A stretch of 64,000 nucleotides of DNA, taken from assembly GCA_907165275.2 (NCBI GenBank), contig OU015651.1, positions 6,904,501 through 6,968,500 of the forward strand, in the 5' to 3' direction. Position numbers and translations under genes: made by a program. Shown in pieces: positions 21,850 to 32,576 of this stretch. Source of the stretch: Zygaena filipendulae. Its lineage: Eukaryota > Arthropoda > Insecta > Lepidoptera > Zygaenidae. Position 1 is the stretch's first letter. Each line of letters begins with the position of its first letter. The notes under the pieces were generated by a model. It made no database searches and was not told the origin of the DNA. It worked only from the letters and a program-made list of their open reading frames with translations.

Positions 21850-24054
21850 CAATATTATTGTTTCACACATTTATGGCTATGAGTTAGTAACATTTATGTC
21901 ATACTATTAGTTTGGAAATAGGAAGGAGGTATTTGCGCAGATCGGGTAACATAGTGTACATAGTATCCATAACACTGATAACTTTCCAATTTCACAGGAA
22001 CACAAACAATACTCTTCAAAGATTGAAAAAAATACACAATTTAAGTTTTATGGATATATCTCACATATTATTTATTCTTGTGCTTATTATCTGTAGTTAT
22101 TTTAGCTTTGGGTTAGAGAGTGATGGATAGTTAGTAGTTAATATCCACCATGAATTGTCAATTTTAGGAAAAATTGGTATAAAAGTTATGGATTCTTCAA
22201 CCACAAAAGCACCGTTTGGGTGCAGTCAACTCTTTGCTCAGCTGTGATTTGAAGAAGTAGTTATAATAAATAAAAGAATATCATTTTTGCAAACCTTGAC
22301 TTAAGGATTTGAACCAAATAAAAATACTTAAGTAGTACCTATTACATACTAGTTCAGATCTTCCCACAGAGCGGTGAGCAGAGACTATGGGCCTTCATCC
22401 TTACACACTTCCTTTACTTATATAATCCTTCACATGCATGACAATAATTAAAATGTTTGAATTTGAATCATATATTATTAGGTTGTATATTTTATTAGAA
22501 GAGGAAGGTGAATATAATTATAACAAAAGAGCAAGTTTTGTAGTAGGTATCGTTCATGTAAGTAGGGTTGCCAACTTTTTTTGGAAAAAAAAAAAGTATT
22601 TTTCTGAAAAAAGATGCAAAAATATAGTACTTTTGGGAAATGCAGGAAAAAAAATAGTACATCTTATTTATTTTTAATCATTAGGTATGTATCGGGCAGC
22701 ATTCGTCTAGAAATTATTGCCAGTTTGACAGTTGGCATTTTATTGTCGCATATGTGTTTTACTCTGAAATTCCCTGTGCTGCATTGTGGGTTAGACCAGT
22801 CACAGATAATACAGACCAGTCACAGATGGGTACAGACCAGTCACAGATAATATAAAAAGCGTGAAAGTTGAATTAGGGATAAAAATATAGTATTTCTCGT
22901 ACTATATTATTTCTCTATAATATACATATAGTACAATTGACTTAAATATAGTACGATACTATATAATATAGTACAGGTGGCAACCCTAGATGTAAGGTAC
23001 CCCATACCTATTGTTGTGTTGTGATGTTGTCTACATCCAGCAGGTATGAAATCCTCATTATACCTACAGTTTAATAATGATATCATCAATACATACAGCA
23101 AATGTAATTAAATATAAATATGACTCACTCCTATATTTACACATGGAGTTCAGAAAGACAGAGTAGTTTACCTTTTCATAAATAAAAATGTTTGTCAGTG
23201 CTTACTGCTGGGTAGGTACTTGTCAACACAATATGAAGTAGGTACGTAACTATTAATATTAGAATTGGTAAAAAAAATAATCACAACAGACGAAGTAGGT
23301 AACAACTAACTAGGTACCTACTCAGTAAACGACGACGAGCGACCATCGCGAACTACTAAGGTAGGTAACTACGAACAGAGAGTATTATTTTCTTTGCTTT
23401 GCAAATTCGTAATTGGCACTGGCTCGACGCTTGTAAGTAGGTAGGTAGGTTGAAACATGAAAGGTACTTACCCAAGTCATAATAAAAATTATGAAAATTT
23501 TTATTCTGGAAACTAGACTATCTTATTGTCGTAGGTACATTTTATGGGTGCTGCCGAATTATGAATATAAACAGGTAGGTTAAAGGTTTATACTATATAT
23601 GTACATTTTAAATAATTTAACCACGAGTCACGACTATGGCTATGTAGGTTTAATAATTTATATCGAAATTTTAGGATAGTGAACCTAATAATAATCTAAT
23701 TATACTTTAAATGCCTAAATTGGTTACATTCTTGATCTTTCTTGCTTGCTGCTACCAGAGAGAAGGTAATCACAAAAAGTACTGTGTCTGTGCCACAAAT
23801 TAACTAGACTTATGTCTAAAGAACATACCACAAATTAACTAGACTTATGTCTAAAGACAGATAGGAATCAGGGAGTCGTTAGAGATCCACCAATCACAGG
23901 GCTTTGTCGAGCCACAGATGAAAAATATTAGTGTATCGATGGATTTGTCGATACTAGGGATGTCAATAAGTAGTCGCATCGATAGTTTATAGCTTAATAG
24001 GATTTATATTTTCATTTTTTTAGGGGAGTGACTGATCTGTTTATGTTTTTCTCT
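21850..24054. other. AT-rich region with a hAT-like MITE and short tandem repeats
   Basis: No gene recognised. Contains the TIR element at 22563-22989, inside it three near-copies of GACCAGTCACAGAT (22796-22848), and a 36-bp tandem duplication around CAAATTAACTAGACTTATGT at about 23796-23858. Many GTAGGTA words lie at 23200-23600. Confidence 0.5.
22563..22989. mobile_element. hAT-like MITE, TIR TAGGGTTGCCA
   Basis: Left TAGGGTTGCCAACTTT and right GGTGGCAACCCTAG are inverse copies. ATGTAAG flanks it at 22556-22562 and 22990-22996. Length is 427 bp, with repeated ATATAGTAC words inside. A 7-8 bp duplication and this terminus suggest hAT; no transposase is present. Confidence 0.7.
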
Positions 24055-24200
24055 AAACATTTAATCGAACTAATTTATTTATTTATTTTTTTTATTTATT
24101 CTTTATTGCACAGTGTGTACAAATGGCGAACTTAATGCCTTGCGGCATTCTCTACCAGTTAACCATTGGGTAGACAGAGAGATATAGAAGATAGTGTTTA
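24055..24200 (-). repeat. Probable LINE 3' fragment
   Basis: TTATTTATTTATT followed by CTTTATTGCACAGTGTGTAC and GGCGAACTTAATGCCTTGCG reads, on the - strand, as a non-LTR element end with a polyadenylation-like TGCAATAAAG. The coding part is missing. Family is not determined. Confidence 0.4.
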
Positions 24201-24419
24201 GACAAAAACATAAACAAGAGCAAATAAAACTTGTGCAATTCAAAGTCAAATCCTTCATTCAAATTTGGCCCATAATGTGGCTCTTTTTGACGTCAATATA
24301 ATTACAGTTATTATGACATCACCCATAAAATATCCACCCTTCACAGCTTCCTAGTGCTATGGCTGAAGAGAAGAAGCCGACTTCAGAGAGAAGGTAATCA
24401 CTACGTGCCGACTTCACGG

Positions 24420-25137
24420 ACTTCATACCGATCAGTGGTAGCACAAACCAATAATAATATTACGCGTGTTTTTGTCATTTGGATTAATTCGATATTTTGT
24501 TATTTTTAGCTTTTTATTAGTTTTGTGTTTTTGGAAGTCGGTTTTAATTTTTTTGTTAAAAATTTGTTTTTCTTGCTTTTTAGTGAGTCGGTTTGTAATT
24601 TATCTAAGTTACAATAGCCTAATGTCAACTGCTCATAACCTTTTACAAAATATTGCTTTTCCCCATGCAGGGACGTTAATTTTTGAGGAGTTCTGCTGGT
24701 ACACCAACATCAGTTCCACTTCATCATATACATTGTGACGAACATAAATTGTTTAGAAACCACATTAAAGTTAACGAATCGGAATCTGTGAAATACCTAT
24801 TATTTAGTAGTTCCAATGACCATCTGCGGTCTTCATCATCAGTTCCACTTCTTCAAATTTTGCTTTCTAAAAGCAAATGAATGATTTACTATAAAAAATA
24901 CCCAAATCGCTATAGGTGTGCCTATAATTTTTGAAGAGTTCCCTCGATTTCTCCAAGATCCCATCATCAGATCCCGACTTGGTTGCAATGGGACCTAATT
25001 GGGAGTATACCCTTTCAAACAAAAAAAGAATTTTCGAAATCGGTCCTACCGTCTTCGAGTAATCGGTGAACATACATAAAAAAACAAAAAAACATACAAT
25101 CGAACATAGAACCTCCTCCTTTTTGGAAGTCGGTTAA
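24420..25137 (+). repeat. AACCGACTTCC-family repeat, single-armed copy
   Basis: Starts with one arm of the palindrome (ATACCGATCAGTGGTAGCAC), then the body and one ~275-bp unit, and ends TTTTTGGAAGTCGGTTAA at about 25119-25136. Compared with 36453-37745 it lacks the opposing arm. Confidence 0.75.
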
Positions 25138-25443
25138 TAAAACTGTAGAGAGGTCAATTCTGTACATTGAAAATACACACATCAAAAGTGTCTAGGGATC
25201 AACATATATTTTTGCAATAACTTTTCTCCTGATTGATATTAATTAAAATTTTCTTTAAGGATTCATCAAATAAAGTGTTTTCGTTTGTCACAGTAACGAT
25301 AAACCAAGTCACCTTTGCATTAATAAAGAAATTTGCCATTTTCCTAATAAAGGGATTTTTGACATTTGAACCACTAACATTAAAGTTCGAAAAAAGACTG
25401 AAATAACAGTTTTCTTTAAAATTTTATTGGGTAACTTAAACAA

Positions 25444-26469
25444 TTAATAATCCGTGTTTCTACCGCGAACACTAACAACACAAGAACATCGGTTTGGCAT
25501 ACTCAAAATGAGTTCATCCAAATCATGCTGTGGAATGGCCGCCCATGTTCGTTGCAACAACAAAAAAAGGTCTTCTTGCGACTGGATACCCTCCATATTC
25601 GGCAGAGCTCTTCTCTGTAGCATATCCCATGCATGCTCAATCGGGTTCAAGTCTGGCGACTGAGCAGGCCAGGGCAGGACATTGATGTTAGCTGCGGCCT
25701 GCGGCGAGAGTCTGTCTTACAACTCTTGCGGTGTGCGGTCGTGCATTATCATGCATTAACTGAAATAAGGGACCGATTTGCACTTGTAGAGGAACGATGA
25801 CGTCTGATACAATCGTCTCAGCATAAATTTGAGCGTTGAGGTTGCCTCTGATCCAAATCAACTCAGTTCTTCCGCCGATCCAAATACCCGCCCATACCAT
25901 GATGGTTCCACCACTATAAGGATGGACTTCCTGGCAGGATTTTAATCGCTGTTGGCGTCCAGGGGTTCTCCAGTGTCATATACGTCTTGTATCCGGTCTC
26001 ATACCAAAACGATACTCATCAGAAAAGCACACGAAACGCCATTGTTCTTCTGCCCAATTTCTGTGTTCAAGAGCCCATTGATATCGAATCCTACGATTGT
26101 GCATTGCTATAGGTGGTACCCGTAGCGGTCTTCGGGAATGAAGGTTCACTTCATGCAAGCGGTTTCTGACTGTTTGGTCGCTAATTAAGTTCCCTGAAGA
26201 GTGATGAAGCCTAACATCATGGCGGTTATTGTTGGAGCTCTTCGAGTTAAGATTTGAATGTATCGGTCTTGTCTCCGTGTGGTGCAGCGATACCGTCCTC
26301 CATGGCGCTCAGCCACGGTATCAGTGCTTCGGTAACGTGTCCAAAGTCGACTGATAACACTCTGACTTGTATTCAAAGCTAAAGCCACAGTACGTTGCCG
26401 GGAACCAGCTTCTATCATTCCCACGGCTCTGAGCATTTCTTCCCTGCTTAAATGATGTCGCCGCTCCAT
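25444..26469 (-). pseudogene. Tc1-like transposase, frameshifted
   Basis: Four frames on the - strand add up to a Tc1 transposase. The N-terminal helix-turn-helix region starts MERRHHLSREEML (start at 26469) and continues with LNTSQSVISRLWTRY. Then come FSDEYRFGM with the first catalytic Asp, MHDNARPHTA with the second Asp, and NPIEHAWD with the catalytic Glu, as in DD34E enzymes. Breaks fall near 26185, 25976 and 25690, so no functional protein is made. The three catalytic residues survive. Confidence 0.85.
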
Positions 26470-26896
26470 AATAACGTTGGTTTTAATCAGTAGTAGGGAA
26501 ACAGTAGCACTCAGAGAGAAGGTAATCACTACGTTTTAAGAGACGGGACTTCCTTACTTGGTTTTGGAATCCATTTAGCAGACCCAGCAATACCAACACA
26601 GCGAAAATTTAAATGTCAAAATACTTCATAACTCATGGGTACCAACATTAACGAGAACAATAGGGATGGCCACATGTAGTTCCTGATTAAATCGATATCG
26701 ATAAATTATCATTAGAGCATCGTGGGGTTTATACCAGGTGAATTAAATCTACAACGGGGGAAAACATTTGTCGTAAAATTGAAACAATAAATTATTATTT
26801 TTATTTATTTATTATTATTCCAATATTTTAGTTTGTCATGATGATGATGTTATTAGATAGATAGATATTTATTTTCTCTTTAAAAATTACATTTAC

Positions 26897-27140
26897 ATTT
26901 TATGTCAAAATTAAATAACCTATTTGGGAAAGTAAATGATTTACTTCAGTGCCTCCTTGTTGAGCCTTGTTTAAATTATCGGTAGAAATATCTATCGGTA
27001 GAAGTATCCGACATTCGTTCCTTACATCTCCACGGACATATTTTATATCGTGAAGTTTTTCGATTGGAATGAAAGCTAAGTCATCATTTCCAATATTTTT
27101 TACCCATTGTCGACATCTGAAATTAAAATATCTATCAATC
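26897..27140 (-). pseudogene. THAP-domain-like fragment
   Basis: On the - strand a frame reads CRQWVKNIGNDDLAF and then IEKLHDIKYVRGD, resembling the middle and second half of a THAP zinc finger (xCxxWxxxIGR..L and a normal CGDHF). Here the last Cys and His of the C2CH set are replaced (VRGDVRNE), so zinc binding would be lost. A TTTCAG acceptor-like site precedes CRQW. It may be a decayed second exon of a THAP transposase or of a domesticated gene; only part is present. Confidence 0.45.
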
Positions 27141-27175
27141 ATGCAAGTACACTTAGAAACAAGATAGAGTATAAT

Positions 27176-27784
27176 CATCGACCACACAGCCCATAGACGC
27201 CTAATAACAGGCGAATGGCTCCTGACAACACATCTGACTTATAGTTCCGATATAAATGTCCGCGCGGAAATACTCAATCAGTGTCGACCACTACTGTGAC
27301 CTGTCAACACGATCGGAGTGCATAAAGGAAGTGCTAAAAAAACTCAAAATGCCTCAGTGTAGCATTAAATGGTGCGGTAAAAAAAGCAACACATCTAATA
27401 TGGAGAAAGATGGGATAACATTTCACTTGTAAGTAACTATTATCTTTATTTGTTTATGAGAAACAAGGAAATCAACAAATTTTTTCGCAAGTACGGAGTT
27501 CACGGTTCACTGGTCGTGGTTTTAAAACAAAGTACTCAACCTATCGTGCCGTCTCATTCTTTCCCGTTGCGTAAATTAATCTATTTCTTTCCAACGTTTC
27601 GTGGCGCGTGTAACTAGCGCGTGTGGCCTTTAATTAGCCAATCACGGCGTGTAACTAGCGCGTGTAGCCTTGAATTAGCCAATCACGGCGTTGCAACCCC
27701 GCTTCATCTTACCTCAGCTAGTTGCCAGAATGCATTCAATACGCAAAATCAAACATTAGGCGTCTATGGGCTGTGTGGTCGATG
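27176..27784 (+). mobile_element. P-element-like transposon, internally deleted, 609 bp
   Basis: Perfect 30-bp TIRs start CATCGACCACACAGCCCATA at the left and are mirrored at the right end. They are flanked by an exact 8-bp duplication AGTATAAT at 27168-27175 and 27785-27792. TIRs of about 30 bp starting CA, with 8-bp TSDs, are the P superfamily signature. A THAP first exon at 27349-27428 supports this. A 42-bp tandem duplication lies at about 27606-27690, subterminal to the right end. Intact TIRs and TSD suggest a fairly young insertion; most of the transposase is missing. Confidence 0.85.
27349..27428 (+). CDS. THAP-domain first exon of a P-like transposase (partial)
   Basis: ATG at 27349 opens a frame beginning MPQCSIKWCGKKS and ending DGITFHL, just before a consensus donor GTAAGT at 27429. 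The two Cys residues and the TFH that follows are the start of a THAP C2CH zinc finger, the DNA-binding domain of P-element transposases. No second exon in the same orientation was found inside the 609-bp element, so it can at most encode a truncated DNA-binding segment. Confidence 0.6.
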
Positions 27785-28716
27785 AGTATAATATAGTTCT
27801 TTATACAGAAGACGAGGTTCACTTTATTACAATACGATCATAATACTTAATGAAAACTGCAGTAAGTAATGAAAAAAGTATACGCAGCAGCAGCTATACA
27901 AAAATATTCCAAAATATTCACTATAACAGCATCATTCATTAAAGTTTATCGACTCACTTTATCGATAGTGAAGATTTACATCACTATGGTTTACAAACAT
28001 GCAAATATTTTTTCTCATTTCAAAAAGATAGTGTATTTTTTTAGTCTTGCTGATAGCTGAAGAGAACAAAATACTTTATTATTTTACTCAAGCTGTACTT
28101 ACCGGTCTTCATCTATAGGAAATATCGTGATAAATTTCTTTTTATTTAAATTTTGTCGACTCTATCTTTTTCTACAAATTACATACGTACTACACCGTCT
28201 AATCGGTGCTATTTCACTACCCAATCACAGGAAAATAGTTTTTAATAGTCACACTGCACTTTTCAAAGCGTAAATCACACAATTTTTTTAAAAATCACAC
28301 AATTATTTTCCCAAATAACAACATGCGTCGCCATGACAAACAGATGACAGATTGTAAGAAAGATTCAGAGACAAAAGACTGAAATAGCATGTGAGGCCAT
28401 CTTTGATGCCATGGAAAAAAAAATAAAAAAAAAAATGAGTGCTAAACACGAACAAAATTTAATTTGTTCCTAGTTGCGTTAGACTGGTAGCACTAATAAT
28501 GTCTTCAATGCGTTGTATGTTTTTATAGGGAAAATATTGACAGCTGATTTTCATCTTTTACTCCAATTTGATTGACAGTTCCTGATTCAAATTATGTAAT
28601 GCACCAAAAAGGATCCATATAAATTTATAAAATCATAAATTTATTACAAAGCCACATCTCAATCTCAAGAAATCCGCATAAAAATGCTTGATCCCTAGAC
28701 ACTTTTGATGTGTGTA

Positions 28717-28975
28717 TATTCAAAATTAATATTGGAGGATGAATGGTGATCGATACTAAATTTTTTGTCTCTCTGTCTGTCTGTCTGTATATGCACGCAT
28801 AGGTCAAAAACTACAGAAGGCATTTTAACCAAACTTGGTACGATTGTAGTCCATACTCCTGGGCAGGTTATAGGCTATATAACATAACGGTAAGACACAT
28901 GGGAACTGAGCAGTGACTATAAATTTGAAGCAAGTCGGATGAAAATGCGCTTTCGAGCTCTTATCCTCGCGTACG
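28717..28975. repeat. Second half of the dispersed (GTCT)n repeat split by the Tc1-like element
   Basis: Continues from 25138-25173: ATTGGAGGATGAATGGTGAT, GTCTGTCTGTCTGTATAT, TTGGTACGATTGTAGTCCAT, ending GCGCTTTCGAGCTCTT. The reversed copy at 35945-36245 lacks the Tc1-like insertion. Confidence 0.75.
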
Positions 28976-29023
28976 TTGATCATACACCAAAAGTATGCAG
29001 TACAAAGATAATCCTTACATAAT

Positions 29024-29182
29024 CTTCTTTATAAATAAAAATTAATGTTTGTATGTCTATCCTCTATGCGTTTAGAAACAGTGGTCCGATTGTGATGAAA
29101 CTTAGGCGGGTTGTTCTGCCTGCGTCCACAAAGGTTCCTGATCCCAAAACTCAAGCGGATGAAATCGCGGGGCACAGCTAGT
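29024..29182 (+). mobile_element. Helitron-like element, short variant
   Basis: Begins TTCTTTATAAATAAAAATTA, contains GTCCGATTGTGATGAAACTT and ends GCGGGGCACAGCTAGT. The closest relative in the window is 56086-56239. Confidence 0.65.
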
Positions 29183-29670
29183 TTTTAATGAAAATTTGAA
29201 AGAATTCAAATATAAAGGGTGTTTAGCAGGAAATTTTCAAATTTAAATAATCGCTGTTCCTTTTTTAGCGGGGCTAGACGCGCGGCATTGTCAATCACCA
29301 TGAGTCATTGATCAGGAGCGCATAGCGGGTTTGCAGTGGAACAATACCTAAAGTCTAGTGAATCGTTGGTTCGAGCACGTCGTGCCTTCTGTTCCCACTT
29401 TGATATACGGCGATTAAACGCTGCTCCGAGCACGCAGCTCATCTGTTCATGGGTGCAAAGATTTCGGCAAGAAGGGACAATGGTAAATAGGCTATCACCC
29501 AGAACCATCCACTTCAGTAGCAACACAGGAACTTGTGGAACATATGCGACAAGAAATAATTCAAAATCCAAGAAAATCGGTATGAAAGACAGCCGCCTCG
29601 ACAGGCATCAAGAAGTCATCCGTTCACATCATTCTGAAAAAAAAAACTAAAGCTTCAAGCTTCATCCTTA

Positions 29671-29803
29671 TGCTACTGCTCCACATGCGTGTTAACGCGT
29701 AAATTAGTGCGCTGTGGCCAACATTTTAACGCGTTAACTTACTAACATTACCACGTTAGACATTAACATCAATGTTAACGTTAACGCAGGTGGAGCAGTA
29801 ACA
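29671..29803. mobile_element. PIF/Harbinger-type MITE, 133 bp, TTA duplication
   Basis: Ends TGCTACTGCTCCACATGCGT and ACGCAGGTGGAGCAGTAACA are imperfect inverse copies. TTA flanks it at 29668-29670 and 29804-29806. Deleting the element with one TTA joins CATCCTTA to CAAATTG and restores the mariner reading frame (HPYKLQIVQ). A TTA/TAA 3-bp TSD is the PIF/Harbinger hallmark. Confidence 0.8.
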
Positions 29804-29827
29804 TTACAAATTGCAAATCGTTCAAAC

Positions 29828-30224
29828 CATTGGGGCTAAGATGCGCAACACGATAAAATTATATCGAGCCATTTTATCGATTCTCGTTGACAAAACCATA
29901 CAATATGTCGACTAGAATCGATAAAATGGCTCGATAAAATTTTATCGTATTGCGCATCTTAGCCCCATACAATATGTCGACGAGAATCGATAAAATGGCT
30001 CGATAAAATTTTATCGTGTTGCGCATCTTAGCTCCACAGGCCAGCGACACTCCCTTGAAGCAAAAGTTACTATGGATTTATGCGCAAACTTCTTTACCAA
30101 CTTTGGAATACTACATTGCATTGGTATGGTTGGCACAAAATGTTTTCATAGCTCTATTCAGCGAATAGTATGGAAGTGCCTACTCTTAAAACGTAGTACT
30201 TAATTATTTGTTATTTGCTCAGTG
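29828..30224. mobile_element. hAT-type MITE interrupted by a foldback
   Basis: Same family as 14031-14233. Its flanks GTTCAAAC at 29820-29827 and 30225-30232 are a perfect 8-bp duplication inside the mariner frame. Just after its first two bases (CA) a 207-bp foldback at 29830-30036 is inserted, and the MITE resumes with CAGGCCAGCGACACTCCC at 30037. Confidence 0.88.
29830..30036. mobile_element. Three-armed foldback element
   Basis: The left arm TTGGGGCTAAGATGCGCAAC is followed by ATCGAGCCATTTTATCGATT. Its reverse complement then occurs twice in a row, ending TGCGCATCTTAGCCCCATA and TGCGCATCTTAGCTCCA. The two right arms are direct repeats of about 65 bp. The dinucleotide CA appears on both sides (29828-29829 and 30037-30038). 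Confidence 0.8.
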
Positions 30225-31182
30225 GTTCAAACATTGAATGAAAGCGATTATGTTTTAAGAGAGGCGTTCGCAAGAACAATTTTGGAACGATTTCGTACCC
30301 CTAGAAGGCTTGGTAACATATTGTTTAGTGATGAGGCTCATTTTCACATCGGGGGCTACGTCAATAAACAAAATATGCGCTATTGTAGTCTAGACAATCC
30401 AAAGGAATGTCATCAGAAGAGTTTGCACTGCCCTAAAACGACGGTATGGTGCGCGATTTCGACTCATGGAATAATCGGCCCATATTTTTTTAACCAGGAA
30501 GAAAATGTCACTTCTTCGGTGTACTGCCGTATGATTGATGAGTTTTTGGTACCGCAATTGCAAGTGTATCATGGGCGCAACTATAGGACTCACTTTCAAC
30601 AAGATGGGGCAAATCCACTTACAGCCACAATCTCAATATCAAAGTTACGGGCGATTTTCCCTGGAAAATTAATCAGCAAGTACGGGGAGATTCCATGGCC
30701 ACCTCGATCAGCGGATGATCTCGGACCTCGATGACGCCGTGTGATTGATGATTTTTTCTTGTGGGGTTACCTCAAATCTAAAGTGTATTGTAATAATCCT
30801 CGCACCATATCTGCCCTACAAGAAAATATTCGGCGTGTAATCGCTGCAATCAGGCGCTTTGTTCGCGCGTATTTGCCAATAACAGAGTTCGCTTGGAAGA
30901 GTGTATTGAAATTGAGTGTATGGACGTCATTTGGAAGACTTCATTTTTAGAAAGTAAAATCCGCAGTCCCCTATTACATGTAAAAAATAAAATAAATATT
31001 CTAAACATACTTGTTTATTTTTTATATAAATTTAAAAATTTTCCGCTGGACACCCTTTATAAATTCTCCGTATTCGATTATTTATATTGTCCTTTTATTT
31101 CATGTAGTGGACTTATCGTTTTGTTTTATTTTGATTCTAATAAATTGTTAGGGATGTGAAAAAGGAATCGATTTTTATAGAT

Positions 31183-31376
31183 TACTAGCTGTGCTCCACG
31201 GTTTCATCCACAGTATTTTCAGAGTTCCCGCGGGAATTCCAGGATAAAAGTACCCTATCTCTCTCTGTACCCCTGACAACGTGCTTGCCAAATTCCAAAT
31301 CCGTTCAGCCGTTTTGCCTGATTGAGTAACAAACATCCAAACATCCACACTTTCACATTTATAATATTAGTAGAAT
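31183..31376 (-). mobile_element. Helitron-like element
   Basis: Left end ACTAGCTGTGCTCCACGG is a decayed hairpin terminus. TTCCCGCGGGAATTCC follows, and the 5' edge is TTTATAATATTAGTAG. Confidence 0.7.
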
Positions 31377-32538
31377 AGGCATTTACTAACAAAAATCGAT
31401 TTTTAAGAAATCGATTATTGTTGGTAAGAGTTAAATCGATTATTGTATCGATATTTTTTCTATCTATGTCACATCCCTAGTCTGTGTACTGCAATCTCAT
31501 TAATTACGTAGTTTTGGACGTTTCCATATAAAGCAAAAGATGTGGGGATATCGTGTGCACTCCTGACTCCAGTGCCGTGGTGTGACATGTTTCCGAACAA
31601 CGTTCAATTGGACGATTTTCGAATTGGACGATTGGACCATTTGCGAATTGGACGTAATGCGCCTCAACGCCTCAGAGTCCACACACCGAATTTCTGTACT
31701 ATTTCACCAGTGGGTTTGGTGGCACACCAATGTGTACCACTGTAAATTTTCGAACGGCTCAACCAATCACTCAACCAATTTAGAGACCCTAAATCGACAA
31801 CTTTAGCGTACAATTTACAGTAGTGTGATCACTCGCTCAGTCGCTCTCTTTCTCTCACTCACTGATCCTAAATCGGAACCAACGTTTAAACCTTCCGATT
31901 TCCTTAATTGGTTTCTGTCAAATTGTAAAGTGTAATAAGTCTTTTGGAGATTCATCACGAGTTAGGGAGAATTCAACTCGAGTTAATTCGAATTTAGCTC
32001 GAGTTAGTAAGACGAGTTGACACATCTCTATGAAAGAATAAACCTACCAATCCTACATACTGGCATATTTATATAGGTACCCACCTAAATAATTATGCTT
32101 CTAAACAAGGTCAACAGTTTTCATCAACTCGCAGTAGACAAAAATAATTAAGAAATTTGTGAATATTATTATGTTTTTACGTTGTAAAGTTGTGTATTTA
32201 ATTTTTTTTTCTACAATCGAATTCTACAATTGTTCACGAAAATGATCCATACTTGTTTTTTTGCGAACAGAACGTTACATGAACATGGATGACCTAAAAT
32301 GCGAATACGTGAAGAAAAAAAGATTCTTTGAACTGTCACAAGATAGGCGAAATGAAATGTATTGTTTACCATTTACTAATAGTGATACAGATGCTTTTGT
32401 TTAAAAATCTAGACATTTCGCTCGTACACAAAAGTGAAAATGTGATGTGTCAAACAGATTGTTTACCTCACGGTGGACAGGTGAGTGGTCCGAGTGGTTT
32501 TTAAAAGTGGTTCATGAGGGTGGCGGGAGGTGGGCGGT
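31377..32538. promoter_or_regulatory. Upstream region of FBXL6
   Basis: No other gene was seen between the last transposon and the FBXL6 start. No TATA box or initiator could be fixed. Two features matter: a GTGGACAG|GTGAGT sequence at 32473-32486 that is a near-perfect splice donor, and a short upstream frame at 32514-32576 that overlaps the main start codon out of frame. Confidence 0.4.
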
Positions 32539-32576
32539 ATGTCGGGAAGCTCGAGCCCCATCAACGGCCGTTATGA
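32514..32576 (+). promoter_or_regulatory. Overlapping upstream ORF of FBXL6
   Basis: ATG at 32514 opens 20 codons that end in TGA at 32574-32576, past the main ATG at 32539 and in another frame. If the mRNA 5' end lies upstream of 32514, ribosomes would meet this start first, which would lower translation of the main frame. This assumes no splicing at 32481. Confidence 0.4.

Larger units (their letters stand above)
25176..28714 (-). mobile_element. Tc1-like transposon with secondary insertions
   Basis: TIRs CACACATCAAAAGTGTCTAG at left and CTAGACACTTTTGATGTGTG at right are flanked by TA (25174-25175, 28715-28716). The transposase remnant occupies 25444-26469 on the - strand. At 3.5 kb the span is about twice a usual Tc1 element. 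The excess lies at 26470-28620, where a P-like element and a THAP-like fragment are found. It is inserted in the repeat seen intact at 3694-3985. Confidence 0.8.
29320..30950 (+). pseudogene. mariner transposase, interrupted and mutated
   Basis: The N-terminal HTH part reads EQYLKSSESLVRARRAF. After the insertions the frame continues QIVQTLNESDYVLREAF and then ILFSDEAHFHIGG with the first catalytic Asp. FQQDGA follows with the second Asp, and WPPRS...DDFFLWGYLKSKVY at the C-terminal catalytic part. A frameshift/stop at about 30732 separates the last two. MITE insertions at 29671 and 29828 remove any chance of a full-length product. Confidence 0.85.
29215..31057 (+). mobile_element. mariner-family transposon carrying nested MITEs
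   Basis: TIRs AAGGGTGTTTAGCAGGAAAT at left and the matching TTTCCGCTGGACACCCTT at right are flanked by TA. The transposase remnant runs 29320-30950. It is broken by the MITE at 29671-29803 and by the nested pair at 29828-30224; removing both restores a continuous mariner frame across the breakpoints. Confidence 0.85.

Noticed and set aside
32530..32538. Starting FBXL6 at the GTG at 32530
   Set aside because: Eukaryotic initiation at GTG is rare and an ATG in the same frame follows at 32539.
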